A program made the translations under genes and the position numbers. From Candidatus Anaerotignum merdipullorum (GTDB taxonomy: Bacteria > Bacillota > Clostridia > Lachnospirales > Anaerotignaceae), in assembly GCA_019115165.1 (NCBI GenBank), contig DXEB01000066.1:1-39574 (forward strand): a DNA stretch of 39,574 nt, in the 5' to 3' direction. The notes under the pieces were generated by a model, which made no database searches, was not told the DNA's origin, and saw nothing but the letters and a program-made list of their open reading frames with translations. This document shows, one piece after another, positions 24,009 through 34,004 of this stretch (within the stretch, counting starts at the first letter, position 1; every line of letters begins with the position of its first letter).

Positions 24009-24053
24009 GCAGAGAGAACATATGGGAACCCCCGGATTTCTCTCTGCTTTTTT
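24009..24053 (+). terminator. Rho-independent terminator of the AgcS gene
   Basis: GCAGAGAGAA (24009-24018) pairs perfectly with TTCTCTCTGC (24038-24047), followed by six T residues, 60 bp after the stop codon. Confidence 0.85.
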
Positions 24054-24417
24054 GCATGCCATTCATAAGGAAGCAGTTGGCGGCATGGGAATAGCTGATT
24101 TACAAAAGAAGGATAGGAAACACAAAAAGTGAGATTGGCAGGCAATGATAGCAACTTTGGATTCAGTGAAACATTTTGCGGCAGTTATGGAGCAAAAAGT
24201 GAGACTTTGGATGGAGGTTGTATGAATACAAAAAGAACCGCTGCGAGCAACGATTTCTAAGGAGAACGGTGAAATTCCATAGTTTCTGGTGGGAAGAAGC
24301 AGATAGGGGAAAACGAGCGATGAGAAGAATGCTTGCAGCCAAACAGGAGAAGCACAGGGGATTTTGATAAGTATAGAGAGCGGTCGATTGTGTAAGCGCT
24401 GCATATTACAATGGAAA
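24054..24417. other. Gene-free stretch between converging units
   Basis: I see no supportable gene. The only forward frame with an ATG of note is 26 codons (from about 24145) behind a weak ribosome site. The long minus-strand frame here runs through the tRNA-Arg gene and is not real. Confidence 0.5.
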
Positions 24418-24418
24418 T

Positions 24419-24449
24419 AAAAAAACTCGTCGCAAATCATTACGACGAG
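24419..24449 (-). terminator. Rho-independent terminator of the tRNA-Arg
   Basis: On the minus strand CTCGTCG (24449-24443) pairs with CGACGAG (24432-24426), followed by seven T residues. It lies 4 bp past the tRNA 3' end. Confidence 0.85.
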
Positions 24450-24453
24450 CCAG

Positions 24454-24527
<74 letters not shown>

Positions 24528-24544
24528 ACGATACTGCAAGAGAT

Positions 24545-24573
24545 ATCATACAACAATTCCAATGAATTGTCAA
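24545..24573 (-). promoter_or_regulatory. Promoter of the tRNA-Arg
   Basis: On the minus strand TTGACA (24573-24568) and TATGAT (24550-24545) are spaced by 17 bp, about 18 bp upstream of the tRNA 5' end. The match is strong, as expected for a stable RNA. Confidence 0.75.
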
Positions 24574-24617
24574 GAAAAAAATTCAAATTTTAGATTTTTC
24601 TAAAAAGTTCTGGATTC

Positions 24618-24662
24618 CTTCGCAGAGAAAGGTGTCTGTACTACAAAACCTTTCCTGCGAAG
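24618..24662 (-). terminator. Hairpin downstream of the glycosyltransferase
   Basis: CTTCGCAGAGAAAGGT (24618-24633) pairs with ACCTTTCCTGCGAAG (24648-24662) with one bulged base, around a 14-nt loop. It begins 21 bp after the minus-strand glycosyltransferase stop. No T tract follows immediately (the next is about 10 nt away), so it may be a weak terminator or an mRNA-stabilising hairpin. Confidence 0.5.
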
Positions 24663-24682
24663 AAATCGGTGAACAGTTTTGA

Positions 24683-25999
24683 TCAGGATTTGTTTTTGGG
24701 CAGGAAGGGAAATTTTTCTGCCAAATGCGCGGAGTATGACAGGCTCCTGCGTACTAATTTGACCGGAAGGCGGGAAATTTGCCCTGCTGCTCTGGCGCCG
24801 ATGACCAATGGAAGTGCAGGCATGGGAATACGTTCCATATGGGCGTTTTCGGCAACGACTTTTTGATACAAAGCTTCTACATGGTCGCCAAATGCCTCCA
24901 CAGACAGTGCTTCCATGGCATGCTGTGCGGCGGCAGAAAGTTTTTCCCGCAGCGGTTGATCCGTTAAGATATGATATAACAGATCGGGCAATTCTTCTGG
25001 ATGGTCGAAGAGCATACCAGTCTTTCCGTCTGTAATGATATTGGCGATACAGGGATCGCGGCGAGCAACAACTGGGATACCGGCAGCCATGGATTCGGCA
25101 AATGTCAGTCCCTGTGTTTCCGATAGTGACGCACTGCAAAAGACGTCGCCCAACTGATAATATTTTCCAATTTCTTGCCAGGATTTACCGCCGGTAAAGA
25201 TCAGATGCGATCCGATTCCCAGAGAATTGCCATATTGATGCAAGTTTTCTGTTTCGTTTCCTTCTCCGACAATAACCATTTTTGTCTGAGGTAGTCGCTG
25301 CAACAGCTCGGGCAGTGCACCGATGATCAGGTCAATGCTTTTTTCTTTGGCGATACGCCCAATGGAAAGAATGACAGGTGTATCCGCTTGCAGTCCCAGC
25401 GAATGCCTTAATTCTAGTATTTCTGCCGGCGTATAATTGGATTTGCGAAAATGCGTCGTGTCAATGCCGGTAGGAATGACAGAAATGGGTTTTTGTACGC
25501 CATAACTGTGCAGCAGTGATTCTGTTTTCTGAGACGGTGCAATGACTGCCATGGCGGTATTGCAGAAAAAGCGGCTAAATTCTCTAGCGCCTTCTGGAGA
25601 GATCAAATGCCCTCTGGCGATATAATGAACATAGTCTTCATACATGGTGTGATATGTATGTACCATGGGTATGCCGTGGGTGGTAGAGATCACTTTGCCC
25701 AACAGCCCTAAGGAAAACTCTGTTTGTGTATGGACAATATCCAAATGCAGTTGATTGATCTTATGCAAGATATGAGGCGGGCAGACAAAGCAGCCTCGAT
25801 AATTTCGAACAAATAAAACGGGCATGCTGGGAAGCCGAAAAATATGACCGTCGTTTTCTCGCGCCTGGCGCGGGTCATACGGCGTAAAAATATAAACTTG
25901 ATGCCCTCTTTTTTCCAATTCCTGCCGCAGTGTTTGGATGGAGGTTGCCACACCGTTTAACTGCGGGAAATAGGTATCGGAAAAGATGCCGATATTCAT
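24683..25999 (-). CDS. GT4-family glycosyltransferase, probably lipid glucosylating
   Basis: This 438-residue retaining glycosyltransferase has a GT-B fold. The N-terminal domain starts MNIGIFSDTYFPQLNGVATS, typical of diacylglycerol glucosyltransferases and related GT4 enzymes. HTYHTMYEDYVHYI and VIPTGIDTTHF follow. The C-terminal nucleotide-sugar domain contains LSIGRIAKEKSIDLII and the EX7E motif (ETQGLTFAE). The C-terminal tail is basic and aromatic, which would suit peripheral membrane binding. The start at 25999 follows AGGAGG; a longer frame upstream lacks homology. Probable role: adding a hexose to diacylglycerol or another lipid at the inner membrane face. It is the only minus-strand protein gene in the window. 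Confidence 0.87.
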   Translation of the reverse strand: MNIGIFSDTYFPQLNGVATSIQTLRQELEKRGHQVYIFTPYDPRQARENDGHIFRLPSMPVLFVRNYRGCFVCPPHILHKINQLHLDIVHTQTEFSLGLLGKVISTTHGIPMVHTYHTMYEDYVHYIARGHLISPEGAREFSRFFCNTAMAVIAPSQKTESLLHSYGVQKPISVIPTGIDTTHFRKSNYTPAEILELRHSLGLQADTPVILSIGRIAKEKSIDLIIGALPELLQRLPQTKMVIVGEGNETENLHQYGNSLGIGSHLIFTGGKSWQEIGKYYQLGDVFCSASLSETQGLTFAESMAAGIPVVARRDPCIANIITDGKTGMLFDHPEELPDLLYHILTDQPLREKLSAAAQHAMEALSVEAFGDHVEALYQKVVAENAHMERIPMPALPLVIGARAAGQISRLPVKLVRRSLSYSAHLAEKFPFLPKNKS

Positions 26000-26118
26000 T
26001 GTTTCACCTCCTGAAAAATTTGACCTCTTTAGGGATTTTAATATAAATCCCCACGTTTGACAAGCTGAAAACAATGAAATCCCAGAAAAAGAAACGAGGA
26101 ATTTATACAGCGATCATA

Positions 26119-26145
26119 CCGACAATGAAAGAAATATGATATACT
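26119..26145 (+). promoter_or_regulatory. Possible promoter of the helicase gene
   Basis: TATACT (26140-26145) is a good -10 box, 32 bp before the helicase start. The best -35 candidate CCGACA (26119-26124) is only 15 bp away, so the match is weak. Confidence 0.35.
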
Positions 26146-26177
26146 GAAAGCAGTCACACAAGAAGGAGAGTAAATCC

Positions 26178-28055
26178 ATGGCACAAGCATTTCATCCCAA
26201 CCAAATTACGGCGATTACCCATAAGCAGGGACCAATGTTGGTACTTGCCGGACCGGGCAGCGGCAAGACCACCGTCATTGTGCATCGGATTCGTTATTTG
26301 ACGGAAGAGCTGCAGGTGCCGCCGCATCGGATTTTGGTCATTACGTTTACAAAAGCGGCGGCAGAACAGATGAAAACACGGTTTGCTGCTTTATCGATGC
26401 GGACGGGCATAGTATTTGGTACGTTTCACAGTGCATTTTTCCGTATTTTGCGCAGGGCTCGGGGGTATCATGTGGATCAGGTGCTCAAGGAAGAGCAGAA
26501 GCAACGGGCGTTACGCGGTATTTTTACGCAGATGCAGGTGGACAGCGCAGATGCGGAAGAATACATACAACAGTTTTTGCAGCAGCTTTCTTTGATGAAA
26601 AACGAACTGCTGACATTGGAACAATTTCAACCAGAAGGGATACCGCGGGAAGAATTTAGGCAAATGGCGCAGGCATATGCGGCATATAAAAAACAGGAGG
26701 GGAAAATTGACTTTGACGATATGCTGACAGAATGCTGGGAAGTATTACAGCAAGAGCAACAGCAACGGATATACTGGCAGTCACGATATGAGTACATTTT
26801 GGTGGACGAGTTCCAGGATGTGAACCGGGCGCAGTATGATTGTCTGCGGTTGTTGGCGGCACCGAAAAACAACTTGTTTGTTGTAGGAGATGACGATCAG
26901 AGTATCTATGGATTTCGAGGTGCAAGACCAGATTTTATGCTGCGTTTTCCAAAGGATTATCCCAAAACCAAACAGGTGATCTTGAATGTCAATTATCGCT
27001 CGTCTGAACGGATCATTCGATTGGCAGAGCAGGTAATTGGCAGAAATACCTGCCGTTACGAAAAGCATATGCGAGGCAATCGGGATTTGGGTGATAAAAT
27101 CAATGTCTTTACAGCGGAAGATGGAGCGGAAGAGGCAGAAGTGGTAGCGAATAAAATTCTGCGGCTTGGCGCGCAGGGGATTCCGTGGGAGGAGATGGCG
27201 GTGATATACCGCACCAATGTGCAGGGCGGTGCGTTTGCCCGTGCGCTGTATCGCAAGGGAATTCCTTATTGGCTGCGAGATGGAGGTACAAACCTATACG
27301 AGCATTGGATTGCCAAGGATTTGCAGGCATATTTGTTCTTGGCGGAAAATCCAGACAGCGATCAGGCGCTGCTGCAAATTTTGAATAAACCAAAGCGTTA
27401 TATCAGCAAAGAATTGTTGATGGAAGCAGAGCAGATGCCCTATGGATTGAGGCGCAGCCTGCAAGTCTGTCCATCTTTGAAAAGGTGGCAGCAGGAACCA
27501 CTGGAGCGCTTAGAAGAAGACCTTGCCCAGATTCGCCGCCGTGCACCTCATGAAGCACTGCGATATATTCGCAATGTGGTAGGATATGATGAATATTTGA
27601 TGGAATATGCGGCATATCGCAAGGCAAATCTGTCTCATTGGATGGAAATTGCGGATGAATTGACAGAAACGGCAAAAGATACCGCAGATTTTGCACAATA
27701 CGGCAAACGGTTGGAAGAAATGAGCACACAAATGCAGAAACAAAGCAGCAAAACAGACAGAGGGGAGCATACAGTCACGCTGACAACGATGCATTCTGCC
27801 AAAGGGTTGGAATTTACGGCAGTCTTCCTGCCATCTTTAGCGGAAGGAATTTTGCCGTATGAAAAAAGCAAGGCAGGAGCGCATCTGGAAGAAGAACGGC
27901 GGTTGTTTTATGTAGGGTTGACCAGGACGAAGGATCGTTTATTTTTATCCTTTGCCCGTAATCGTTATGACAAACCGGTGAAGCCTTCTCGTTTTTTGCT
28001 GGAGATGGGATTGACGGAACAGTTGCTCTTAAAAGAAAACCGAAAGAAATTGTAA
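26178..28055 (+). CDS. UvrD/PcrA-like superfamily 1 DNA helicase
   Basis: This 625-residue ATP-dependent 3'-5' DNA helicase has all SF1A motifs in order: Walker A AGPGSGKTT (24-32), VITFTKAAAEQM (motif Ia), VDEFQD (motif II, about 209-214), GDDDQSIYGFRGA (motif III, about 236-248), NVNYRSSERI (motif IV), TTMHSAKGLEF (motif V, about 536-546) and YVGLTRTKDRLFLSFA (motif VI). It is about 100 residues shorter than typical PcrA/UvrD and lacks their C-terminal extension, so it is a compact paralogue more likely than the housekeeping PcrA. Role: DNA repair or unwinding. The start at 26178 follows AGAAGGAGAG. It is a lone gene. Confidence 0.93.
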   Translation: MAQAFHPNQITAITHKQGPMLVLAGPGSGKTTVIVHRIRYLTEELQVPPHRILVITFTKAAAEQMKTRFAALSMRTGIVFGTFHSAFFRILRRARGYHVDQVLKEEQKQRALRGIFTQMQVDSADAEEYIQQFLQQLSLMKNELLTLEQFQPEGIPREEFRQMAQAYAAYKKQEGKIDFDDMLTECWEVLQQEQQQRIYWQSRYEYILVDEFQDVNRAQYDCLRLLAAPKNNLFVVGDDDQSIYGFRGARPDFMLRFPKDYPKTKQVILNVNYRSSERIIRLAEQVIGRNTCRYEKHMRGNRDLGDKINVFTAEDGAEEAEVVANKILRLGAQGIPWEEMAVIYRTNVQGGAFARALYRKGIPYWLRDGGTNLYEHWIAKDLQAYLFLAENPDSDQALLQILNKPKRYISKELLMEAEQMPYGLRRSLQVCPSLKRWQQEPLERLEEDLAQIRRRAPHEALRYIRNVVGYDEYLMEYAAYRKANLSHWMEIADELTETAKDTADFAQYGKRLEEMSTQMQKQSSKTDRGEHTVTLTTMHSAKGLEFTAVFLPSLAEGILPYEKSKAGAHLEEERRLFYVGLTRTKDRLFLSFARNRYDKPVKPSRFLLEMGLTEQLLLKENRKKL

Positions 28056-28149
28056 GAAAGAGTTAAAACATTTCCAAAATGAGGTTGTTATAATAAAAAG
28101 AAAGGGTCAGCAAAACAAAAGAAACGAGGAATTTGGCAGGAGGGTGACT

Positions 28150-30663
28150 ATGAAATATCAGCAAAGGCAACGTTGGAAGAAGCGGGTATTTTCCGTGATT
28201 GCCATCGTGATTTCGGTGATTATGGTGCTGGGGCTGCTCTCGCCGGTGTTTGCGGCAGAGGCGACGGTGGAACAGGTACAGCAGGAAGAAGAAACAGAGC
28301 GGGAAGAATCGTTGTCCCAAGAAGTTGGAGCGGGACAGTTTGAGATGGACTTAGAGATTGGATTTGGCGGTTCTTATGTGGTGGAGCGCATGACGCCGGT
28401 ATTTGGGACGGTGACCAATTTGGGAGAGCCCTTTTACGGAGAATTGCAGGTGAAATCCTACACCTATGAAAATAGTGATACAGGATATCAGAAGTATGCT
28501 ATCTATGCACAAAAACTGGAATTGGAAGAAGGGGCGGCTAAACAGGTCAATATGGAACTAGGGATGAATACCATCCGCAAATATCTGGAAGTCAGCCTGG
28601 TGGATGAGAATGGCGAGGTTGTTTATTTGGAAAATATCCCAATCCAAGCGATTTCGCCGGAAGCAGTGGTTGTGGGTGTTTTATCCGAACAGCCGTCACA
28701 GGTGCAGTATTTATCCGCGTTGTCTGCAAATCAAGGTACAGAAAAAGGTGCGGTATTTTTTTTAGACAGCGATTCTTTTCCACATTCCCAAGAGGTGATG
28801 CAGAACTTCCGGATTCTTGTGATTGATGATTACCGTACGGAATCTTTGGGAGATGACCAAAAAGCAGCGCTGCAAAATTGGGTGGATCAAGGAGGTACAC
28901 TGGTGCTGGGAACAGGACCGCAGGCGGAGAAAGTCCTCTCCGGGCTGGACTTTGTAGAAGCAACGGTGAATGCAAGTACTTCGGTCTCTGCCATTACAGA
29001 GTGGAATGGCACTGCAGTCGCGCTGGAATCACCGCTGACGTTGGCGCAGATTTCTTCAGAGCAGGCAATTACGGTATGGAACAGTCAGGAGGGTACGGCG
29101 CTGACCTCTTTGCTGCCTTATGGCAGCGGGTCGGTTTTGATCCATCATTTTGCGTTGGGATTGACGCCGTTTTCCCATGTGAGCAATGCGGCACAATTGC
29201 TGCGCAGTTATTATCTGCAATGGATCCCGGATTTGTTTTCGACAGAAGGGATAGATACTTCCCTACCACAGCTGGAATATATTTCTGCACAATTTCCGGT
29301 AATGACATCTTCTTCGATGCACATGCTCTTCGGTGTAGTAGCAGTATATATCTTGTTGGCAGGACCAGGGCTGTATTGGCTCCTGAAGAAAAAGGATAAA
29401 CGGGAAAGGGGATGGATTTGTATTCCGCTGTTATCGGTAGCGTTTATGGGTGTAGTTTTTGTGATGACCGGGAACAGTGCGTATCGGGACAGTCTGCTGA
29501 ATACGGTTGCCATGGTGGAACTGAAAGAAGGCAGTACCACTGGAGAAGCGGTAGCTGCTATGACAATCAAAACACCGCAGCGCGGAGATATTACGTTTCG
29601 CACGGAAGACAGCCTTCCGATACAGCCAAAGATAGATAGAGGCTGGTATAACGGCAATGCAGATACAGAAACGCTGGAATATAAGATTATGACTGGTGCA
29701 GACACAGAAGTGGTGTTCTATCAAACGGCAGCATGGAGCAGTAATTCCTTGCAGGCAAAAGCAAGTGTAGATGTAGGAGGCTCCATATTGTCTGATGTGC
29801 GGCTGGATGGGAACACAGTGATTGGGACGGTTACCAATCAGACTAATATCCATTTTGTGGATGCCTATATTGGGATTGAGAACCTGTACCTGCCCATCGG
29901 GGAGCTTCCGGCGGGCGGAAGCGTGGAGGTTTCCGAAGAAATTGACGCAGATCAATGGAATCAACGGTATTATGATGGCATTACCGCGGCGATTTCCGGC
30001 AGTACAGATAGTCTGCGCCAACAGGTAAACAGCGGCAGACTGACGATGGAAGAGGGCTACCGTTTGGCAAGGGAGTCGGATTTGATTTCTCAAAAAGAAG
30101 GAGAAATGATGTATGGCGGGATGGGATGGCAGGATAAGCAAATTATTTCTGCATTCTATGGCTTTTCGGATATGCCTCTCTTTCAAGGAAGCAAATATCT
30201 CAATGGAAAAGCGATGCGGGAAGTGGGTTTAACCATGTATTATGTGGATTTTGTACAGGAACTGAGCAAAACAGAATCGTTTGATCTGCCCTTTTGTGTC
30301 TATCCGGAGGATACATCCAATCAAATCTACAACCTAAGCTATGATACATGGAATAATATCTGTGAAGTTGGGAATATGATGTCTGCAGATCAGGAAATCA
30401 TCTTGACCTACCGCATTGGTGACGGTGTAAAGGTGGAAGAAATCCAATTCCAGACGGATGCGAATTATATCAATGGGCTATATGCACCGACCGAAATATA
30501 TAATATACGCACTGCCCAATGGGAAGTGTTGTCCGAGGAGGCGTATGCGGCGGCGGATTATGTGGATGAAAACAATCAGGTGCAGTTGCGGCTGTATTTG
30601 TATGGCGGAGAATATGCACATACACCGGCAATGCGCGTGAAAGGGGGCGGGCTCTATGCTTGA
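28150..30663 (+). CDS. Large exported membrane protein heading the vWA/ABC envelope operon
   Basis: This 837-residue protein has a basic N-terminus and a signal peptide or signal anchor (about 14-36, ending SPVFAAE). An extracellular beta-rich region follows, then a DUF4350/glutamine-amidotransferase-like domain (around 170-290; FRILVIDDYRTE, VDQGGTLVLGTGPQ). Two membrane helices (about 391-412 and 421-439) come next, with a second extracellular region of about 400 residues. The start at 28150 follows AGGAGGG; the GTG at 28144 is too close to the ribosome site. It overlaps the ABC ATPase gene by 8 bp. Function is unknown; similar large proteins accompany ABC transporters and vWA proteins in Firmicutes, probably for envelope maintenance. 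A -10-like TATAAT is at 28089-28094. Confidence 0.8.
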   Translation: MKYQQRQRWKKRVFSVIAIVISVIMVLGLLSPVFAAEATVEQVQQEEETEREESLSQEVGAGQFEMDLEIGFGGSYVVERMTPVFGTVTNLGEPFYGELQVKSYTYENSDTGYQKYAIYAQKLELEEGAAKQVNMELGMNTIRKYLEVSLVDENGEVVYLENIPIQAISPEAVVVGVLSEQPSQVQYLSALSANQGTEKGAVFFLDSDSFPHSQEVMQNFRILVIDDYRTESLGDDQKAALQNWVDQGGTLVLGTGPQAEKVLSGLDFVEATVNASTSVSAITEWNGTAVALESPLTLAQISSEQAITVWNSQEGTALTSLLPYGSGSVLIHHFALGLTPFSHVSNAAQLLRSYYLQWIPDLFSTEGIDTSLPQLEYISAQFPVMTSSSMHMLFGVVAVYILLAGPGLYWLLKKKDKRERGWICIPLLSVAFMGVVFVMTGNSAYRDSLLNTVAMVELKEGSTTGEAVAAMTIKTPQRGDITFRTEDSLPIQPKIDRGWYNGNADTETLEYKIMTGADTEVVFYQTAAWSSNSLQAKASVDVGGSILSDVRLDGNTVIGTVTNQTNIHFVDAYIGIENLYLPIGELPAGGSVEVSEEIDADQWNQRYYDGITAAISGSTDSLRQQVNSGRLTMEEGYRLARESDLISQKEGEMMYGGMGWQDKQIISAFYGFSDMPLFQGSKYLNGKAMREVGLTMYYVDFVQELSKTESFDLPFCVYPEDTSNQIYNLSYDTWNNICEVGNMMSADQEIILTYRIGDGVKVEEIQFQTDANYINGLYAPTEIYNIRTAQWEVLSEEAYAAADYVDENNQVQLRLYLYGGEYAHTPAMRVKGGGLYA

Positions 30664-31582
30664 GTTGAAACAGTTGGTAAAACGCTATGGCTCTTTTACG
30701 GCAGTAGACCATTTGAGCCTGACCATTCCAGATGGCAGTATTTATGGCTTTGTGGGACCGAATGGCGCGGGGAAAACCACAACCATGCGGATGATGGCCG
30801 GATTGCTGCGGGCAACAGAGGGCAGCATTTTGCTGGGAGATGTGGATATGACCAAAAATCCGCGTATGCTGCGGGCGAAAATTGGATATATGCCGGATTT
30901 CTTTGGTGTGTATGATAATTTGAAAGTGACGGAATATATGGATTTTTATGCGGGTGCCTATGAAATCCCTTATCGGGAACGAGGAGAGATTATCGACAAT
31001 TTGTTGGAGATTGTGGACTTGTCACATAAGAAAAATGATTATGTAGATGCACTTTCCCGCGGTATGAAACAGCGGCTGTGTCTGGCGCGCAGTTTGGTAC
31101 ATGATCCGTCATTGCTGATTTTGGACGAACCGGCTTCCGGATTGGATCCGCGTGCAAGAGTAGAAATGAAAGAGGTCCTTAAGCAGCTGCAAACGTTAGG
31201 CAAGACGGTTGTCATCAGTTCTCATATTTTACCGGAGCTGGCGGAAATGTGTACGGAAGTGGGAATTATTCACCATGGTACGCTGGCTGCCCAGGGGACG
31301 GTACATGATATTATGCGGAAGCTGACACAGAAACGCATGATCTGCGTGCGCCCGTTGGGACAAGTGGAACGGGTGGTAGCGATTTTACAAGAACTGCCGG
31401 CCGTGGGCGGTATTACAGCCAATGTGGCAGATATTACCTTTGATTTTGATGGAACAGACGAAATGCTGGCGGATATTTTGCGGCGGTTGGTAGAAGCAGA
31501 AATCCCAATTCTATCGTTTCAGGAGAAACAAGGAAATTTGGAAGAGATTTTTATGCAGGTGACAGGAGGCGAGGACAAATGA
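30656..31582 (+). CDS. ABC transporter ATP-binding protein
   Basis: This 308-residue ATPase has Walker A GPNGAGKTT (about 35-43), signature LSRGMKQRL (about 132-140), Walker B LLILDEPASGLDP and switch histidine SSHIL. The region after about residue 220 resembles the C-terminal extension of drug/lipid ABC-2 exporter ATPases. It overlaps the permease gene by 4 bp (ATGA) and the upstream exported protein by 8 bp, so the three are translationally coupled. Cargo is unknown. Confidence 0.92.
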   Translation: MLELKQLVKRYGSFTAVDHLSLTIPDGSIYGFVGPNGAGKTTTMRMMAGLLRATEGSILLGDVDMTKNPRMLRAKIGYMPDFFGVYDNLKVTEYMDFYAGAYEIPYRERGEIIDNLLEIVDLSHKKNDYVDALSRGMKQRLCLARSLVHDPSLLILDEPASGLDPRARVEMKEVLKQLQTLGKTVVISSHILPELAEMCTEVGIIHHGTLAAQGTVHDIMRKLTQKRMICVRPLGQVERVVAILQELPAVGGITANVADITFDFDGTDEMLADILRRLVEAEIPILSFQEKQGNLEEIFMQVTGGEDK

Positions 31583-32448
31583 TGAACCCGGTTTTGCGCA
31601 GAGAAGCCATTACAACCATGCGCAGCTGGAAAACGTATGGTGCACTGGTTGTCTTTTTGGCAGTTTCGGCAGTTGGCGCATGTCTATACATCAATTTGGC
31701 GATGTACCAAAACTATGACATGTCCTTTGACCCTGCTGCCATGGTGTGGCTGTATGTGGTACTGGCGGCAGTACAGATGGGATTGGTGATGCTGGCAGTT
31801 CCTGCAATTGCGGCAGGCAGCATCAGTGGGGAACGGGAACGTCAAACACTAGATTTGCTGTTGGTGACGAAGATGCGCCCGATTTCGATTATCTTGGGAA
31901 AATGGATGGCATCCCTGTTATATCTGCTGCTGTTGATTTTCGCAACGCTTCCGGTATTTGCCATTGCGTTTTATTTTGGTAATGTATCGATCGGGAATTT
32001 GGCGCTGTTATTGGTGTTTGTCCTTTGTACGGCATGTATGGTTGGCGCGGTATCGGTATTTTTTTCTTGTATTTTCAAAAGAACGATTGTATCCATTGTA
32101 CTGATGTATTTGGTGATTGGGCTGTTGTGTTTTGGAACGCTGGTACTGCTGGCTTTCTTATATTTGGGAGTGGATAGTTCGGGGAATCGACCATTTCCGT
32201 ATTTGCAGGAAGTATTGGTATTGATCCCCAATCCGGGCGTTGCGTTTTTTTCTCTGATGGATATGCAGATGGGAACGAATGTGGTCAATGAGATGCTGCG
32301 CTATCGCAGCAATATGCCGGAGGGATATATCTGGATGGTGTCGCATTTGTGGCTGCTGCACCTGGTGTTTGATGTAGTGATAACGATAATCTTCACGGCG
32401 CTTTCGGCTTACGTCATCAATCCGGTACGGGAAAAGAAGAAAGGATAA
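31579..32448 (+). CDS. ABC-2-type transporter permease
   Basis: This 289-residue protein has about six hydrophobic segments. The stretch SISGERERQTLDLLLVTKM (about 76-94) is the cytoplasmic coupling motif of ABC-2 permeases (GERE.GT.E.LL). It partners the ATPase gene that it overlaps. With six membrane helices it should act as a homodimer. The next gene begins 6 bp downstream. Confidence 0.9.
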   Translation: MMNPVLRREAITTMRSWKTYGALVVFLAVSAVGACLYINLAMYQNYDMSFDPAAMVWLYVVLAAVQMGLVMLAVPAIAAGSISGERERQTLDLLLVTKMRPISIILGKWMASLLYLLLLIFATLPVFAIAFYFGNVSIGNLALLLVFVLCTACMVGAVSVFFSCIFKRTIVSIVLMYLVIGLLCFGTLVLLAFLYLGVDSSGNRPFPYLQEVLVLIPNPGVAFFSLMDMQMGTNVVNEMLRYRSNMPEGYIWMVSHLWLLHLVFDVVITIIFTALSAYVINPVREKKKG

Positions 32449-32454
32449 GCTTAG

Positions 32455-33981
32455 ATGAAAGAATTTCTGCGATTGCTGCGTCCGTTGCGACGGAAAATGA
32501 CGGCGGAACGTTTTTTGCGTTGCGTGGTGTATTGTGAAACAGCGGCAGTAACGGTTTGTGCTGCTGTTGTTTTGGTGTCCAAATTTCAGCCGTGGAGTGG
32601 TGTTTGGATTTTTTGTATTGTCAGTCTGCTGTTGGGACTGGCAGCGGCGGCAATCTGGACATTGCTACTGAAGAAGGTGTCTGACAAGGAAATAGCAGAG
32701 GCAGCGGATGCACTGGGCGGTGCACAACGGATGATTACGACGATGGAACTGTTGCGCCGGCAACAGAAAAATGCAGTGGAAGCGTTAGCCGTAGCAGACG
32801 GAATGGAACAAGCAAAAACAGTGAATTTTGCCAAGCAATATTCTGTTTCCCTGCCAAAAAGATGGTGCAGATGTTTTTTGCTGGCGGTCGTTTTGTTTCT
32901 AGCGGCGGGATTTGTACCCGTGCAGCGGGAATCGGAAGCGGCAGTGTTTGCCGATGCACAGCTGGAAAAAATAGAACGGGTGAAGAAAGAAGTGGCGCAG
33001 ACAGAGGAAATGACAAAAGAAGAGAAAAAACTGTTTGCAGAGACGGTAAAGACGCTGGAACAGCGGTTGAAAACGGCACAGACCAAAAAGGAGGCAGAAG
33101 ATGTGGTGCGCCAAGCGCAGCAGGAAATGATGCAGTTGGAAAAGGAAAGTGTTTCGGAAGATCTGCGACGTTTGGCAGAAGCATTACAGGAAGGATCGGG
33201 GATGGAATCCTTGGCACAGGCATTGGAAAAAGGCGATGGACAGACAATGGAACGTGCGATAGCAAAGATGCAGGAAATGTTGTCCCAGATGACGGCGCAG
33301 GAACAGGCGGCATTGGCAGCACAGCTGGCGGCGGCAGCAGCGCAGATGAATGATGCGCAGCTCCGTCAGGCGCTGGAAGCGTTACAGCAGGCGCTGGAAG
33401 AAGACGGAGATTTGGCGTCGGCATTGGAAAGTCTGCGTCAAGCAGCGCTGCAGCAGGCACAGGAGAACAGTGGGCTGCGCAGCGGACTGCAAAAGCTGAA
33501 CCGCAGTGTGGGACAGTCTGCCGTGCACATTGGAAGAAGTCATACAAACAGCAGTGCTGGAAGCGGCGAAACCGAAGAAAGTGACGGAGGAGAAGGAAAC
33601 AACGGCAGTGGAAACGGGGCAGGAGAAGGCGAAAATGGCAGTGGAAGCGGAAATGCAGGGACGAGTGCAGGAAATGGCGGGATAGGAACAGGGACCGGCG
33701 GCAGCGGCAGAGGAGTTGGACATGCAGAGCCGGAAAAGATTTATACGCGTTCTGCAGCAGAGAAAGGCAGTTATGATGCACAACTACAAGGTACGGATAC
33801 ACAAAGCGGTCAGACAACCGTGACACAACAGCGTACCATGGGGGAAGCAGGAGAAAGCGTGCCCTATGATCAAGTGTATCAGCAGTATCGCAACGATGCA
33901 ATGCGAACACTGGAAAGCAGCAGCGTTCCTTATGGGATGAAAGAATTGGTATCGGAATATTTTTCCACACTGGAACAGTGA
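32455..33981 (+). CDS. Coiled-coil membrane protein of the vWA/ABC operon
   Basis: This 508-residue protein has two or three N-terminal membrane helices (about 24-70 and 137-155). A long Gln/Ala/Glu-rich helical region (about 160-350) should form a coiled coil. A glycine/serine/asparagine-rich low-complexity linker (about 360-425) follows. A conserved-looking C-terminal segment (YDQVYQQYRNDAMRTL...ELVSEYFSTLE) resembles the C-termini of DUF4175-like or Bat-operon membrane proteins. Function is unknown, probably a scaffold in the envelope complex. The linker differs sharply in composition from its surroundings. No canonical ribosome site is seen (AAGGATAAGCTT precedes the ATG), suggesting translational coupling. 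Confidence 0.78.
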   Translation: MKEFLRLLRPLRRKMTAERFLRCVVYCETAAVTVCAAVVLVSKFQPWSGVWIFCIVSLLLGLAAAAIWTLLLKKVSDKEIAEAADALGGAQRMITTMELLRRQQKNAVEALAVADGMEQAKTVNFAKQYSVSLPKRWCRCFLLAVVLFLAAGFVPVQRESEAAVFADAQLEKIERVKKEVAQTEEMTKEEKKLFAETVKTLEQRLKTAQTKKEAEDVVRQAQQEMMQLEKESVSEDLRRLAEALQEGSGMESLAQALEKGDGQTMERAIAKMQEMLSQMTAQEQAALAAQLAAAAAQMNDAQLRQALEALQQALEEDGDLASALESLRQAALQQAQENSGLRSGLQKLNRSVGQSAVHIGRSHTNSSAGSGETEESDGGEGNNGSGNGAGEGENGSGSGNAGTSAGNGGIGTGTGGSGRGVGHAEPEKIYTRSAAEKGSYDAQLQGTDTQSGQTTVTQQRTMGEAGESVPYDQVYQQYRNDAMRTLESSSVPYGMKELVSEYFSTLEQ

Positions 33982-34004
33982 GTGCAATAGAAGGAGGCGG
34001 AACG